In this document: positions 9,916 through 18,385 of the stretch, in pieces
Layout: every line of letters starts with the position of its first letter
Numbering within the stretch: the stretch's first letter is position 1
Source of the DNA: Dyadobacter sp.
Lineage (GTDB): Bacteria > Bacteroidota > Bacteroidia > Cytophagales > Spirosomataceae
Direction: 5' to 3'
DNA length: 64,000 bases
Assembly (NCBI RefSeq): GCF_017744695.1
Contig: NZ_JAGIAS010000010.1
Span: 62,001-126,000, forward strand
Notes under the pieces: generated by a model
Database searches by the model: none
The model's input: the letters and a program-made list of their open reading frames with translations, nothing else
What the model was told of the DNA's origin: nothing
Program-made: the position numbers and the translations under genes

Positions 9916-11196
9916 TTAAAGAGCGAATTTCGCTTTGATCGCATCCACGAAATCAAGTTTCTCCCAGGTAAAGAGTTCAACTTCGACTTCTTTTTCTTCG
10001 CCGTTAGCGCCTCTGAAAGATTTCTTAACGATTTCGTTCTTGCGTCCCATGTGGCCGTATGCCGCTGTTTCGGAATAGATTGGGTTACGCAGTTTCAGGC
10101 GTTGTTCCACTGCGTAAGGACGCATGTCGAAGATCTCACCGATTTTCTGGGCGATTGCTCCGTCGTTGTCGGCTACTTTCGAAGTTCCGTAAGTGTTTAC
10201 ATACAAACCGCAAGGCTCAGCCACACCGATCGCGTAAGAAACCTGAACGAGCACTTCGTCGCAGAGACCGGAAGCTACCATGTTTTTCGCGATGTGACGT
10301 GTCGCATATGCTGCGGAACGGTCCACTTTGGAAGGATCTTTTCCGGAGAATGCACCACCACCGTGTGCGCCTTTTCCACCGTAAGTATCAACGATGATTT
10401 TACGGCCTGTAAGACCTGTGTCACCATGAGGACCACCGATTACAAACTTACCGGTTGGGTTGATGTGGTGCGTAATGTCGCCTGTGAACAGCTTCTGCAA
10501 TTCAGGCGTCAACTTAGCTTTTACACGAGGGATTACAATGTTGATAATATCGCTTTTGATTTTCGCCAGCATCGCTTCTTCGGTATCGAAGTCGTCGTGC
10601 TGGGTCGAAACCACGATCGTATCGATACGTTGTGGCACGTTATCATCGCTATATTCGATCGTTACCTGCGATTTCGCGTCAGGACGGAGATAAGGGATTA
10701 ATGCAGGCTCGTTGTTGCGGATGTACGACATCTCTTGCAGGATCTTATGCGCCAGGTCGAGTGCAAGCGGCATATAGTTCGCAGTCTCGCGGGTCGCGTA
10801 TCCGAACATCATACCCTGGTCACCGGCCCCCTGAGCATTTGCCTTCGATTCGAAATCTTCGGCCGCCGCGGCACGGTCTACACCCTGGTTGATATCCGCG
10901 CTCTGGTCGTGGATCGCTGACAGGATACCGCAAGAGTTCGCTTCAAACATGTATTCACTTTTCGTGTAACCGATTCTCTTGATCACTTCGCGGGTGATCT
11001 TCTGAACGTCCAGGTAAGTGTTGGTTTTTACCTCGCCGGCCAAAACTACCTGTCCGGTCGTCACCAGTGTTTCGCAGGCCACCTTACTGTCGGTATCCCA
11101 TGCTAAAAAATTGTCAATCAGTGCATCTGATATTTGATCGGCTACCTTGTCAGGATGTCCTTCAGATACGGACTCCGAGGTGAATAAGTATGGCAT
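9916..11196 (-). CDS. metK: S-adenosylmethionine synthase (methionine adenosyltransferase)
   Basis: This cytosolic enzyme makes S-adenosylmethionine from methionine and ATP. The 426-residue product starts MPYLFTSESVSEGHPDKVADQ and carries the family signatures GAGDQGMMFGYA and GGGAFSGKDPSKVDRS, the ATP/metal-binding and P-loop-like motifs. It is somewhat longer than the E. coli enzyme (about 384 residues), as is common in Bacteroidota. It has its own terminator. No SAM riboswitch-like structure is evident in the 46-nt leader between it and the upstream gene. Confidence 0.98.
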   Translation of the reverse strand: MPYLFTSESVSEGHPDKVADQISDALIDNFLAWDTDSKVACETLVTTGQVVLAGEVKTNTYLDVQKITREVIKRIGYTKSEYMFEANSCGILSAIHDQSADINQGVDRAAAAEDFESKANAQGAGDQGMMFGYATRETANYMPLALDLAHKILQEMSYIRNNEPALIPYLRPDAKSQVTIEYSDDNVPQRIDTIVVSTQHDDFDTEEAMLAKIKSDIINIVIPRVKAKLTPELQKLFTGDITHHINPTGKFVIGGPHGDTGLTGRKIIVDTYGGKGAHGGGAFSGKDPSKVDRSAAYATRHIAKNMVASGLCDEVLVQVSYAIGVAEPCGLYVNTYGTSKVADNDGAIAQKIGEIFDMRPYAVEQRLKLRNPIYSETAAYGHMGRKNEIVKKSFRGANGEEKEVEVELFTWEKLDFVDAIKAKFAL

Positions 11197-11242
11197 TGGA
11201 AACGAAATAAAAGTTAAAGAAAAGTTTAAATGTGTGATAAAA

Positions 11243-12106
11243 TTACCTCATGAGAAGTTCTTCTATTTTCCTAGTCGATGGCAAAAATAAGTAATCATTT
11301 AGATATTGACTTTGTGAATCGTATTGTTTAAGAATAATTTCCTCAATTTTGTCAAAATTTAACTCCTTTTCCGGTCTGATCCTGTAAAGGGTGTAGTTCA
11401 GGCCTTTAACTAGTTCGACCAGCCTGTTGGCGCGCTCCTGCAATACATGCAGGTTTGCGGCGGCCTTGTGGCAGTCGAGCACTTCGCAGGTGATCACCGG
11501 ATTGTGTTTTTCCAATGTTTTCTTCAATCCGGTCAATACTTCCAGTTCGGCACCTTCCACATCGATTTTAATAAAGGAGATATCGCTGATATTGTCCAGG
11601 TTGAGATCGTCGAACGGAAATACTGGGACGTAGCTGACGTCCTCGGGGCGATAATGGCCGGGGCGGAGGTCGCCCATCATCGTGGCCGAAGAGTCTGCGC
11701 CGGTTTTACAGTAGAACTTCAAAACTTCAGCGGAAGAAGAAAGCCCTACCGGGAGTAAATGGACATCCCGCAGGTCATTCATTTTAATAAGCTTGTTGAG
11801 ATAAAAGGCACAATGCGGGCTGGGCTCAAAACCATAATAGGGATTGTCGCGGTAGCTCCGAAAGGCTATCAGCGATTGTCCGACATTCACCCCCACATCG
11901 ATGAAGCTGCTTCCTGCGGGCATTTGCATGGATTTGACAAGCTGGAAAAACCAGTCGTCATCCTCAATTGCGAAATTGGATAGCCCGATGTTGTGAATTA
12001 CCGGAACTTTAAAGCGTTTGTTGTTGAAACTGACGGATCGCGTGAAATTTACATGGCGACTCACGTCCTTGATTGTTTGTTTGACGAGTTTGGTCAGAGA
12101 ATTCAT
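11243..12106 (-). CDS. FkbM-family SAM-dependent methyltransferase
   Basis: This 287-residue protein has the class I methyltransferase core: the SAM-binding motif FIDVGVNVGQSLIAF, an acidic-loop equivalent YYGFEPSPHC, and FIKIDVEGAELEVLTGL, the FkbM hallmark. FkbM enzymes usually O-methylate sugars or polyketides, so modification of a surface glycan is plausible but unproven. It is followed on the same strand by metK, 46 bp downstream, which would supply the SAM cosubstrate; whether they share a transcript is not shown. The N-terminal ~40 residues are basic with no signal peptide. Confidence 0.88.
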   Translation of the reverse strand: MNSLTKLVKQTIKDVSRHVNFTRSVSFNNKRFKVPVIHNIGLSNFAIEDDDWFFQLVKSMQMPAGSSFIDVGVNVGQSLIAFRSYRDNPYYGFEPSPHCAFYLNKLIKMNDLRDVHLLPVGLSSSAEVLKFYCKTGADSSATMMGDLRPGHYRPEDVSYVPVFPFDDLNLDNISDISFIKIDVEGAELEVLTGLKKTLEKHNPVITCEVLDCHKAAANLHVLQERANRLVELVKGLNYTLYRIRPEKELNFDKIEEIILKQYDSQSQYLNDYLFLPSTRKIEELLMR

Positions 12107-12209
12107 TGATTGTGAGTGGTATAGTAGAACATATAAACCTACGTATTTCTACCGCTGAATCAAATACCTCTTCGCAAACGGTGACAAAGAATAATTATGA
12201 GGCAAAATA

Positions 12210-12243
12210 AAAGAGCCGGTATACGTTGCTGTACCGGCTCTTT
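12210..12243 (-). terminator. Intrinsic terminator downstream of lipA
   Basis: A perfect 12-bp stem (12210-12221 with 12232-12243) surrounds a 10-nt loop, and a T-rich stretch follows on the minus strand. It sits 17 bp after the lipA stop and isolates lipA from the FkbM gene. Confidence 0.85.
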
Positions 12244-12259
12244 AAGCGAAGTCCCGATA

Positions 12260-13138
12260 TCAGATCGGCACGTTCACATGGCGTTCCGCGTGGTAACTGG
12301 AACGTACCAGTGGACCTGATTCAACGTATTTCAAGCCGCGTTTTAATCCTTCTTCCCTGTAATTGTCAAACATTTCGGGCGTGATCCATTCGATCACCTC
12401 GTGGTGCATTTTGGTAGGTTGAAGATATTGTCCCAAAGTCAGAATGTCCAGGCCGTTTTCAGCCAGGTCGTCCATTGCCTTGTACACTTCATCCTGCGTT
12501 TCGCCAAGGCCAAGCATAATGCCCGATTTGGTACGCTGGCCGAATTCCTTCGTACGCTTGATTTGTTCCAGGCTACGGGTATATTTTGCCTGCGGACGTA
12601 CCGCACGGTATAAACGTTCCACAGTCTCCATATTGTGGGAAACTACTTCCTGACCCGCTTCGATCATGTGTATCAATGCATCCCAGTTGCTTTTTACATC
12701 GGGGATCAGCGTTTCAATCGTCGTTTCCGGCGTGTTTTCCTTTACCTGGCGAACCGTTTGATACCAGATTTCCGCGCCTTTGTCTTTCAGCTCGTCGCGG
12801 TTCACGGATGTGATTACCGCATGTTTCACCTGCATCAGCTTGATCGCCTCCGCCACGCGCCGTGGCTCGTCGGTATCGTACTCGTTAGGCCGGCCGGTTG
12901 CTACCGCACAAAAACTGCAACTTCTCGTACACACGTTCCCGAGGATCATAAAGGTGGCCGTTCCGGCTCCCCAACACTCCCCCATATTCGGGCAGCTGCC
13001 GCTTTCGCAAATGGTATGGAGTTTATAGTTATCGACCAGCTGTCTCACTTTCCTGAATTCAGGGCCTGCGGGAAGTTTAACCCGGAGCCAATCGGGGCGT
13101 TTTCTGCGTTCCGATGGTATTACTGGCAATTCAATCAT
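12260..13138 (-). CDS. lipA: Lipoyl synthase
   Basis: This radical-SAM enzyme inserts two sulfurs into protein-bound octanoyl chains to form lipoyl cofactors. Both iron-sulfur cluster motifs are visible: the auxiliary-cluster cysteines in CESGSCPNMGEC and the radical-SAM CX3CX2C in CTRSCSFCAV. The C-terminal Ser that ligates the auxiliary cluster occurs in GPLVRSSYHAE. Length (292) is normal. The gene follows the 13157-13912 gene by 18 bp on the same strand, so the two are probably cotranscribed. Confidence 0.98.
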   Translation of the reverse strand: MIELPVIPSERRKRPDWLRVKLPAGPEFRKVRQLVDNYKLHTICESGSCPNMGECWGAGTATFMILGNVCTRSCSFCAVATGRPNEYDTDEPRRVAEAIKLMQVKHAVITSVNRDELKDKGAEIWYQTVRQVKENTPETTIETLIPDVKSNWDALIHMIEAGQEVVSHNMETVERLYRAVRPQAKYTRSLEQIKRTKEFGQRTKSGIMLGLGETQDEVYKAMDDLAENGLDILTLGQYLQPTKMHHEVIEWITPEMFDNYREEGLKRGLKYVESGPLVRSSYHAERHVNVPI

Positions 13139-13156
13139 ATTAATCTGTAATGGTAA

Positions 13157-13912
13157 TTATCTTTTCTTACTTCCAAAATAAAGGGTCAGGTATCCGGATG
13201 TAAAAAAGGCCTTATTCTGCGCATCCGCCATAATTGTAATTTTTCTTGAAAAGGCTTCGGCTATAAAACCAACCTCGACGCCCGTCACATTATCCCGGAA
13301 AGCACTCAATTCAAAGCTCATGGCCGTCTTGATGTGCAGCCCAGGTACCACTTTCGATTTCCCGAAACCCTGGAAAAAGCTGCCCGCACCGATAATGTCG
13401 CCCGCCCTGTTCGGATCGAACGGCTGGGTGGTTACCCGGCCATCGGAGCCCTGGTACTGGACCATATACGGCTTTTCGAAGCCGAGTGATGGACCTGCCG
13501 CGACGATACCGCTAATCGAAATCCCTTCGTCGTCCTGCCGGCTGAAGAGCGCTATTTCACGGCCATATTCCGGACGAAGCACAAACAGGTAGTTTTGTTT
13601 GCCATAAACCAGTCGTGCACCTGTCACAAAGTCCTGCGTGGAAAGTTCTTTCGGATGTTTCACGTTCACCAATTCGAGTGCCAGGTAGCGGTATGCATTC
13701 TTTCCGAACATTTTAGTCCCCAAAGCCGACGACTGGCGAAAAACCGCACCTCCGAGAATCCCGGAGTTGGTATTGGTGGTAATACCCAAAGAGGTAAATG
13801 ATTTATAGGTCTCCTCCGCGTCCTCATTTTTCACAGACCTGCGCTGAGCGTATATTTCTGTCGATAGTGCAAACAGAATAGCTACTGAAAGTAAAAGTTT
13901 TACACGCATCAT
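13157..13912 (-). CDS. Putative outer-membrane beta-barrel protein, conserved hypothetical
   Basis: This 251-residue exported protein begins MMRVKLLLSVAILFALSTEIYAQ, a clear signal peptide ending in AxA-Q. The mature part has alternating hydrophobic/aromatic strands and ends in ...YLTLYFGSKKR, compatible with a small outer-membrane barrel. I recognise no named function. It lies 18 bp upstream of lipA on the same strand; a functional link to lipoylation is not evident. Start choice: the first Met of a double MM, consistent with the signal peptide. Confidence 0.78.
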   Translation of the reverse strand: MMRVKLLLSVAILFALSTEIYAQRRSVKNEDAEETYKSFTSLGITTNTNSGILGGAVFRQSSALGTKMFGKNAYRYLALELVNVKHPKELSTQDFVTGARLVYGKQNYLFVLRPEYGREIALFSRQDDEGISISGIVAAGPSLGFEKPYMVQYQGSDGRVTTQPFDPNRAGDIIGAGSFFQGFGKSKVVPGLHIKTAMSFELSAFRDNVTGVEVGFIAEAFSRKITIMADAQNKAFFTSGYLTLYFGSKKR

Positions 13913-14132
13913 ATTATTAGTATAAATTCTCTGTGACTGTGTATGTGTCGTATGGACAGTGAAAGTACAAAATAATAGCGTATGCTTCTGTATATCGACA
14001 CCACTTTAACGGTTTTTTGTACATTTATGTTCTTTAAACGAAAAAAGAAGCAAAAAAGCCTGCTGGCGGCTTCTGTTGCACCTGAAAGACGGTGTTTTGT
14101 TGCTTTTCTAATGTCCTTTTAATCAGACTTCT

Positions 14133-15392
14133 TTGGTGAAAATCATTTATCAGGTCGCCATTCAGGTTTTCGCATTTCTATTCCGGTTCGTTGCACCTTT
14201 CAATCATAAAATAAAGCTCGGCGTGGAGGGGCGAAAAGGCCTTCTCCGCTGTCTGCGATCATCGTTTCAGGCACAGGTAGCAGGGCGGCCGGTCGCATGG
14301 TTTCATGCTGCGTCGCTCGGGGAATTCGAGCAGGGGCGGCCGGTAATAGAAGCTTACCGGAATGCCTATCCCGGTCATTTTATATTGCTTACTTTTTTCT
14401 CGCCCTCGGGTTATGAAATCAGAAAGGACTATGCGGGAGCGGATTTTATTTGTTACCTGCCGATCGATACGCCTTCAAATGCACGTGAATTTGTGGAAAT
14501 TGTCAACCCGCAGATTGCCTTTTTTATCAAATACGAGTTTTGGTTTAACTATCTGCGTGAGCTACGGAAAAACGGAAGTTATATCCTTTCTTTTTCGTCC
14601 ATTTTTCGTCCCGATCAGATCTTCTTTAAACCATATGGGGGCTTTTTTCGTAAGAAGCTGAGTTACTTCGATCATTTCTTTGTGCAGAATCAGACGTCGG
14701 TTTCGCTTCTGGAAAGTATTGGTGTTACGGCCGCCAGTATCGCGGGCGACACCCGTTTCGATCGCGTGCGTGCGATCGTGTCTAATGCGCGCGAGTTGCC
14801 CGAGATCGGGCGTTTCAAGGGTACGGGCCAGTGCCTGATCGCGGGTTCGGTGTGGGAGGCGGATATGCAGGTGCTCATTCCTGCGCTGAATGCATTAACA
14901 GGCAAATCTCTGAAGGCGATCATCGCCCCGCACGAGATCAGGGCCGAGGAAATCGCCGGCTGGCGTTCCAGGCTGAACGGTCGTTCCATTTTGTATTCCG
15001 AAGTAGCCGCCGGGCAGGATGCGGCGGGTTTCGACTATCTCATTATCAACAATATCGGCATGCTCTCGTCGCTATACCGGTATGGTAACATGGCCTATAT
15101 CGGTGGTTCGTTTGGAGTGGGGCTGCATAATATCCTGGAAGCCGCGACATTTGGGCTGCCTATTGTTTTTGGGAACAAAAGCTATCACCGGTTTCAGGAA
15201 GCCGTGGATTTGATAGAAAGAGGTGGTGCATTCGCCGTTGCCGACGGGGATCAGCTTTTGAAAATGATGGAAAACTGGGTTGATAACCCCGCTGATGCAC
15301 GGAATGCGGGCAATATTAGTACGGAATACGTGAAGTCGGGTACGGGTGCTACCGACCTGATTATGCAGAAAGTGAAGCAGGCAATTGGTTGA
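14133..15392 (+). CDS. waaA: 3-deoxy-D-manno-octulosonic acid (Kdo) transferase
   Basis: This GT30-like transferase adds Kdo to lipid A precursor at the cytoplasmic face of the inner membrane during lipopolysaccharide core assembly. The ~419-residue product has the N-terminal hydrophobic anchor (VAIQVFAFLFRFVAPF), the GRPVAWFHAASLGEFEQG signature with the catalytic Glu, and the C-terminal AYIGGSFGVGLHNILEAATF sugar-nucleotide site. No ATG precedes the first homologous residues. Translation must begin at TTG 14133 or GTG 14136, an unusual start worth noting. The gene is convergent with the ROK regulator gene. Confidence 0.94.
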   Translation: MVKIIYQVAIQVFAFLFRFVAPFNHKIKLGVEGRKGLLRCLRSSFQAQVAGRPVAWFHAASLGEFEQGRPVIEAYRNAYPGHFILLTFFSPSGYEIRKDYAGADFICYLPIDTPSNAREFVEIVNPQIAFFIKYEFWFNYLRELRKNGSYILSFSSIFRPDQIFFKPYGGFFRKKLSYFDHFFVQNQTSVSLLESIGVTAASIAGDTRFDRVRAIVSNARELPEIGRFKGTGQCLIAGSVWEADMQVLIPALNALTGKSLKAIIAPHEIRAEEIAGWRSRLNGRSILYSEVAAGQDAAGFDYLIINNIGMLSSLYRYGNMAYIGGSFGVGLHNILEAATFGLPIVFGNKSYHRFQEAVDLIERGGAFAVADGDQLLKMMENWVDNPADARNAGNISTEYVKSGTGATDLIMQKVKQAIG

Positions 15393-15425
15393 TGACGCCG
15401 CAAAGGGCGCCACCAGTATATATTT

Positions 15426-16649
15426 TCAGGAAAATTCTTTCGCAATCAGATTATCGAACAGGTAGGCCTGTGTTCCCAGCAAGCGCGCTTTGGCGCCCAG
15501 TTTGGAAATGTGGATCGACAGTGGATTTTTGAAATCCGACAGGCAGTATTTGTTGATCGCCTGCTCGATCGGGTTGGAAATGAACGGCCCGGCTTCCGCC
15601 AGCAAACCACCCACGATAATCACTTCGGGATTGAACAAATGAACGGCCGTAGCCAGCCCCTTGCCCAGTTCTGTGCCAACGGTGCTTAGCAGGTCGATCG
15701 AGAATTCATCGCCCGCATGGACCGCTTCGATGATATGGGATGTTTCCAACAGGTCGAGATTGCCATTCACGATTTGTTTCAGGATCGTTGCCCGGCCGCT
15801 GTTGATACCGTCCTTAGCCTGGCGGATCAATGCAATGGCCGAAGTGATCGTATCCAGGCAGCCTACTTTTCCGCAATGGCAAAGCATTCCGTCCGGTTTC
15901 ACCTGAATATGCCCCAACTCGCCCGCAAAGCCTGATGCCCCATTGAAAACCTCTCCGTTAATGATAATGCCGAGCCCTACACCCCAGTCGATATTGATCG
16001 TCAGCACCTGCGATTTATCGACCGCATAACCGAACCGGTGCTCGCCGATTGTGGTGGCCTTCGTATCATTGAAAAGGCACACCGGGAGGTCGAAATGCTC
16101 TTTGAGGTACGTTACCAGCGGCACACCAGAAGGTGTCAGGTTCAGGTAAGTTAAATTAATACCCTGTGAAGAATTGATCAGACCGGGCATCGAAACGCCG
16201 ATACCCCACAGTTTGCTGCGAGTAATATTGTTGGATTTCAGGAAGTCATCCGTGGATGTAAAAAGTTCTTCCAGAAAATTCGATGAGTCGTCGAGACGTA
16301 TGTCAACTTTCCTTTTGAGGATCAGTTGGTTATGTAAGTCGAATATGCAGAGCTGGGTATCATGGCGGTTAATGTCCATGATCAGCGTAAGGTACTTCTT
16401 CGCGTTCAGGCCGTAGAGCACCGGCGGGCGGCCAGCTCGTGCAGGACCTGTGCCTGTCTCCGTGATCCAGCCTTCCCGCATCAGATCGTTCACAATGCCC
16501 GTTGCAGAGGGTATACTCGCATGGAACAACTTGGCCATTTTGTTAATGGAAGTGTCGCCAGACTGATATAGATGCAACAAAAGGCTGCTTCTAATGCGAT
16601 TTTTACGAATATCGATGACCGAACTCGGTTCTTCTGCCACTAAGTCCAT
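15426..16649 (-). CDS. ROK-family transcriptional regulator (NagC/XylR type)
   Basis: This 407-residue protein has an N-terminal winged helix-turn-helix (about residues 15-75: INKMAKLFHASIPSATGIVN) fused to a ROK sugar-kinase-like domain. The ROK signature with its zinc ligands is visible in CHCGKVGCLD (about residue 255), after GELGHI. Such proteins usually repress sugar genes and respond to sugars or sugar phosphates. No sugar operon is adjacent, so the regulon may be elsewhere. N-terminal sequence RKNRIRSSLLLHLYQSGDTS is typical of the NagC-like group. Confidence 0.9.
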   Translation of the reverse strand: MDLVAEEPSSVIDIRKNRIRSSLLLHLYQSGDTSINKMAKLFHASIPSATGIVNDLMREGWITETGTGPARAGRPPVLYGLNAKKYLTLIMDINRHDTQLCIFDLHNQLILKRKVDIRLDDSSNFLEELFTSTDDFLKSNNITRSKLWGIGVSMPGLINSSQGINLTYLNLTPSGVPLVTYLKEHFDLPVCLFNDTKATTIGEHRFGYAVDKSQVLTINIDWGVGLGIIINGEVFNGASGFAGELGHIQVKPDGMLCHCGKVGCLDTITSAIALIRQAKDGINSGRATILKQIVNGNLDLLETSHIIEAVHAGDEFSIDLLSTVGTELGKGLATAVHLFNPEVIIVGGLLAEAGPFISNPIEQAINKYCLSDFKNPLSIHISKLGAKARLLGTQAYLFDNLIAKEFS

Positions 16650-16991
16650 TATGCGGAGCGAAAAATTATAGGATGATATTTTTAATTTTCTTTAACTATT
16701 GGGTGTACTAATGTATGGAATAATCAGAAAAAACGGGTGTGATTTTAAAAAATATTATTATTTGTTGTAAAATATTTAGCGAATCGGGCGATTGGCCAAA
16801 CGTTTCTTAATAGTACTGCGGTCACAAAACGGGGATTTTTTCAGCTTGAAGGAGACAATGATACGCATTGTATGTAAAAATCATCGATGTTGAAAAACTA
16901 CTTGTTTGGAGGCTTCTTTTGACTTCGCGGCTAATTTTTAGTGACTTCTGACAAAGTCCTTTTAAATTCGTTGATTCCAAAACAAAGACAA
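16650..16991. other. Divergent AT-rich intergenic region, no gene seen
   Basis: This 342-bp stretch separates the ROK regulator (minus) from rsgA (plus). It is AT-rich, especially 16676-16780, and should hold both promoters. A weak Bacteroidota-like pair (TTTG at 16905 and TAATTTTT at 16932, spacing longer than usual) precedes rsgA. I see no RNA gene and no convincing ORF. Confidence 0.5.
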
Positions 16992-17927
16992 ATGAGTTTA
17001 ATAAGGGGTTTGGTGCTTCGTTCGACCGGTTCGTGGTACGACGTCAGGGATAGCAGGGACGGGCACATCTGGCAGTGTCGTTTGAAAGGTAAATTCAAAG
17101 CATTGGGTTTGAAAGTAACCAACCCGATAGCCGTGGGGGATTATGTGAATTTCGAGGTGGAGAATGAGGGAGAAAATTTCGGGATCATCCATGAGATTGT
17201 TCCGCGTGAGAATTATGTAATTCGCCGCTCAGTCCATAAAACGGCCCATGCGCACCTGATCGCGGCAAATGTGGATCAGGCCATACTTATCTGTACATTG
17301 GTATTCCCGCGTACTTCATTGGGATTTATCGATCGGTTTCTGGTTGCGATCGAATCGTTCCGCATTCCCGGGGTGCTTGTTTTTAATAAACAGGACCTGC
17401 TGAATGATGAAATGAAGGAGTTCCAGGCCGAGCTCATGGAATTGTACACCAGTCTTGGTTACCGTTGTCTCGCCACGACGGCCCTGGCCGAACTCGGTCT
17501 GGGGGAGTTCAGGGAATTGCTCAAAGAGAAAGTTTCATTGCTTTCAGGACATTCAGGGGTCGGTAAATCGACGCTCGTGAATGCGATTGCGCCCGATCTG
17601 GATATTAAAACGCAGGAAGTTTCCACATTTGCGAACAAGGGCGTGCACACGACCACTTTCGCTGAAATGTTTGAACTTGAAAAAGACACCTTCATCATCG
17701 ATTCACCGGGGATTAAAGAACTCGGATTGGCCGATATGGAAAAGGAGGAAATTAGCCATTACTTTCCCGAAATGCGCGATTTGCTTAACCAATGCCGCTT
17801 CAATAATTGCCAGCACATCAATGAACCCGGCTGTGCGGTAAAAGAGGCTGTTTCGGAAGGAAAGATCGCGCTGAGCCGTTTTGAAAGTTACCTGAGCATC
17901 ATGGCGGGCGACGATAACCGGAAATAG
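16992..17927 (+). CDS. rsgA: Ribosome small-subunit-dependent GTPase A
   Basis: RsgA is a circularly permuted GTPase that helps late 30S ribosome maturation. An OB-fold (LVLRSTGSWYDV...) comes first. The permuted GTPase motifs follow: G4 VFNKQDLL, G1 SGHSGVGKSTLVNA, G3 DSPGIKELGL. A C-terminal zinc knuckle (C-x-n-CQH-x-n-C: CRFNNCQHINEPGC) ends the protein. I chose ATG 16992, because an upstream in-frame GTG at 16941 adds 17 residues not expected in the family. The methylmalonyl-CoA epimerase gene follows on the same strand. Confidence 0.96.
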   Translation: MSLIRGLVLRSTGSWYDVRDSRDGHIWQCRLKGKFKALGLKVTNPIAVGDYVNFEVENEGENFGIIHEIVPRENYVIRRSVHKTAHAHLIAANVDQAILICTLVFPRTSLGFIDRFLVAIESFRIPGVLVFNKQDLLNDEMKEFQAELMELYTSLGYRCLATTALAELGLGEFRELLKEKVSLLSGHSGVGKSTLVNAIAPDLDIKTQEVSTFANKGVHTTTFAEMFELEKDTFIIDSPGIKELGLADMEKEEISHYFPEMRDLLNQCRFNNCQHINEPGCAVKEAVSEGKIALSRFESYLSIMAGDDNRK

Positions 17928-17970
17928 AGCTTAGAGTTCATGAGTTTAGGAGTTGAATAATGCTTCGGCT

Positions 17971-18372
17971 ATGAAGAATGTAGAGCATATAGGTATTGCT
18001 GTCAGGGACCTTTCCGCGGCAGAGACATTGTACTCGGCATTGCTGAATACAGTTCCTTACAAACGCGAAGGTGTTGAATCGGAACAGGTTATTACTTCAT
18101 TTTTTAAAATAAATCAAACCAAAATAGAACTGCTCGAAGCCACCGGGCCAGAAAGTGCCATTGCGCGCTTCATTGAAAAGAAGGGAGAAGGCATTCACCA
18201 CATCGCTTTTGAAGTGGAGAACATTGTAGCCGAAATGGAACGCCTCCGCAATGCAGGCTTCACATTATTGAATGACACTCCCAAGCGGGGCGCCGACAAT
18301 AAGCTGGTTTGTTTTATACATCCCAAAAGCGCGAACGGCGTTTTGATAGAGCTTTGCCAGGAAATCAAGTGA
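17971..18372 (+). CDS. mce: Methylmalonyl-CoA epimerase
   Basis: This ~133-residue protein of the glyoxalase/VOC fold interconverts (R)- and (S)-methylmalonyl-CoA in propionate metabolism. It starts MKNVEHIGIAVRDLSAAE, and metal-ligand positions are recognisable in VEHIGIAV, GIHHIAFEV and a C-terminal IELCQE. ATG 17971 is preferred over an upstream in-frame TTG (17953), because VEHIGIAV should lie near the N-terminus. It follows rsgA by 43 bp. The mutase genes are not in this window. Confidence 0.93.
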   Translation: MKNVEHIGIAVRDLSAAETLYSALLNTVPYKREGVESEQVITSFFKINQTKIELLEATGPESAIARFIEKKGEGIHHIAFEVENIVAEMERLRNAGFTLLNDTPKRGADNKLVCFIHPKSANGVLIELCQEIK

Positions 18373-18385
18373 TATCCTGACCCGG

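Noticed and set aside
11197..11242. SAM riboswitch before metK
   Set aside because: The 46-nt leader is AT-rich with no conserved SAM-binding stem pattern.
16941..16991. GTG start extending rsgA by 17 residues
   Set aside because: The family begins near the OB-fold, and ATG 16992 places it correctly.
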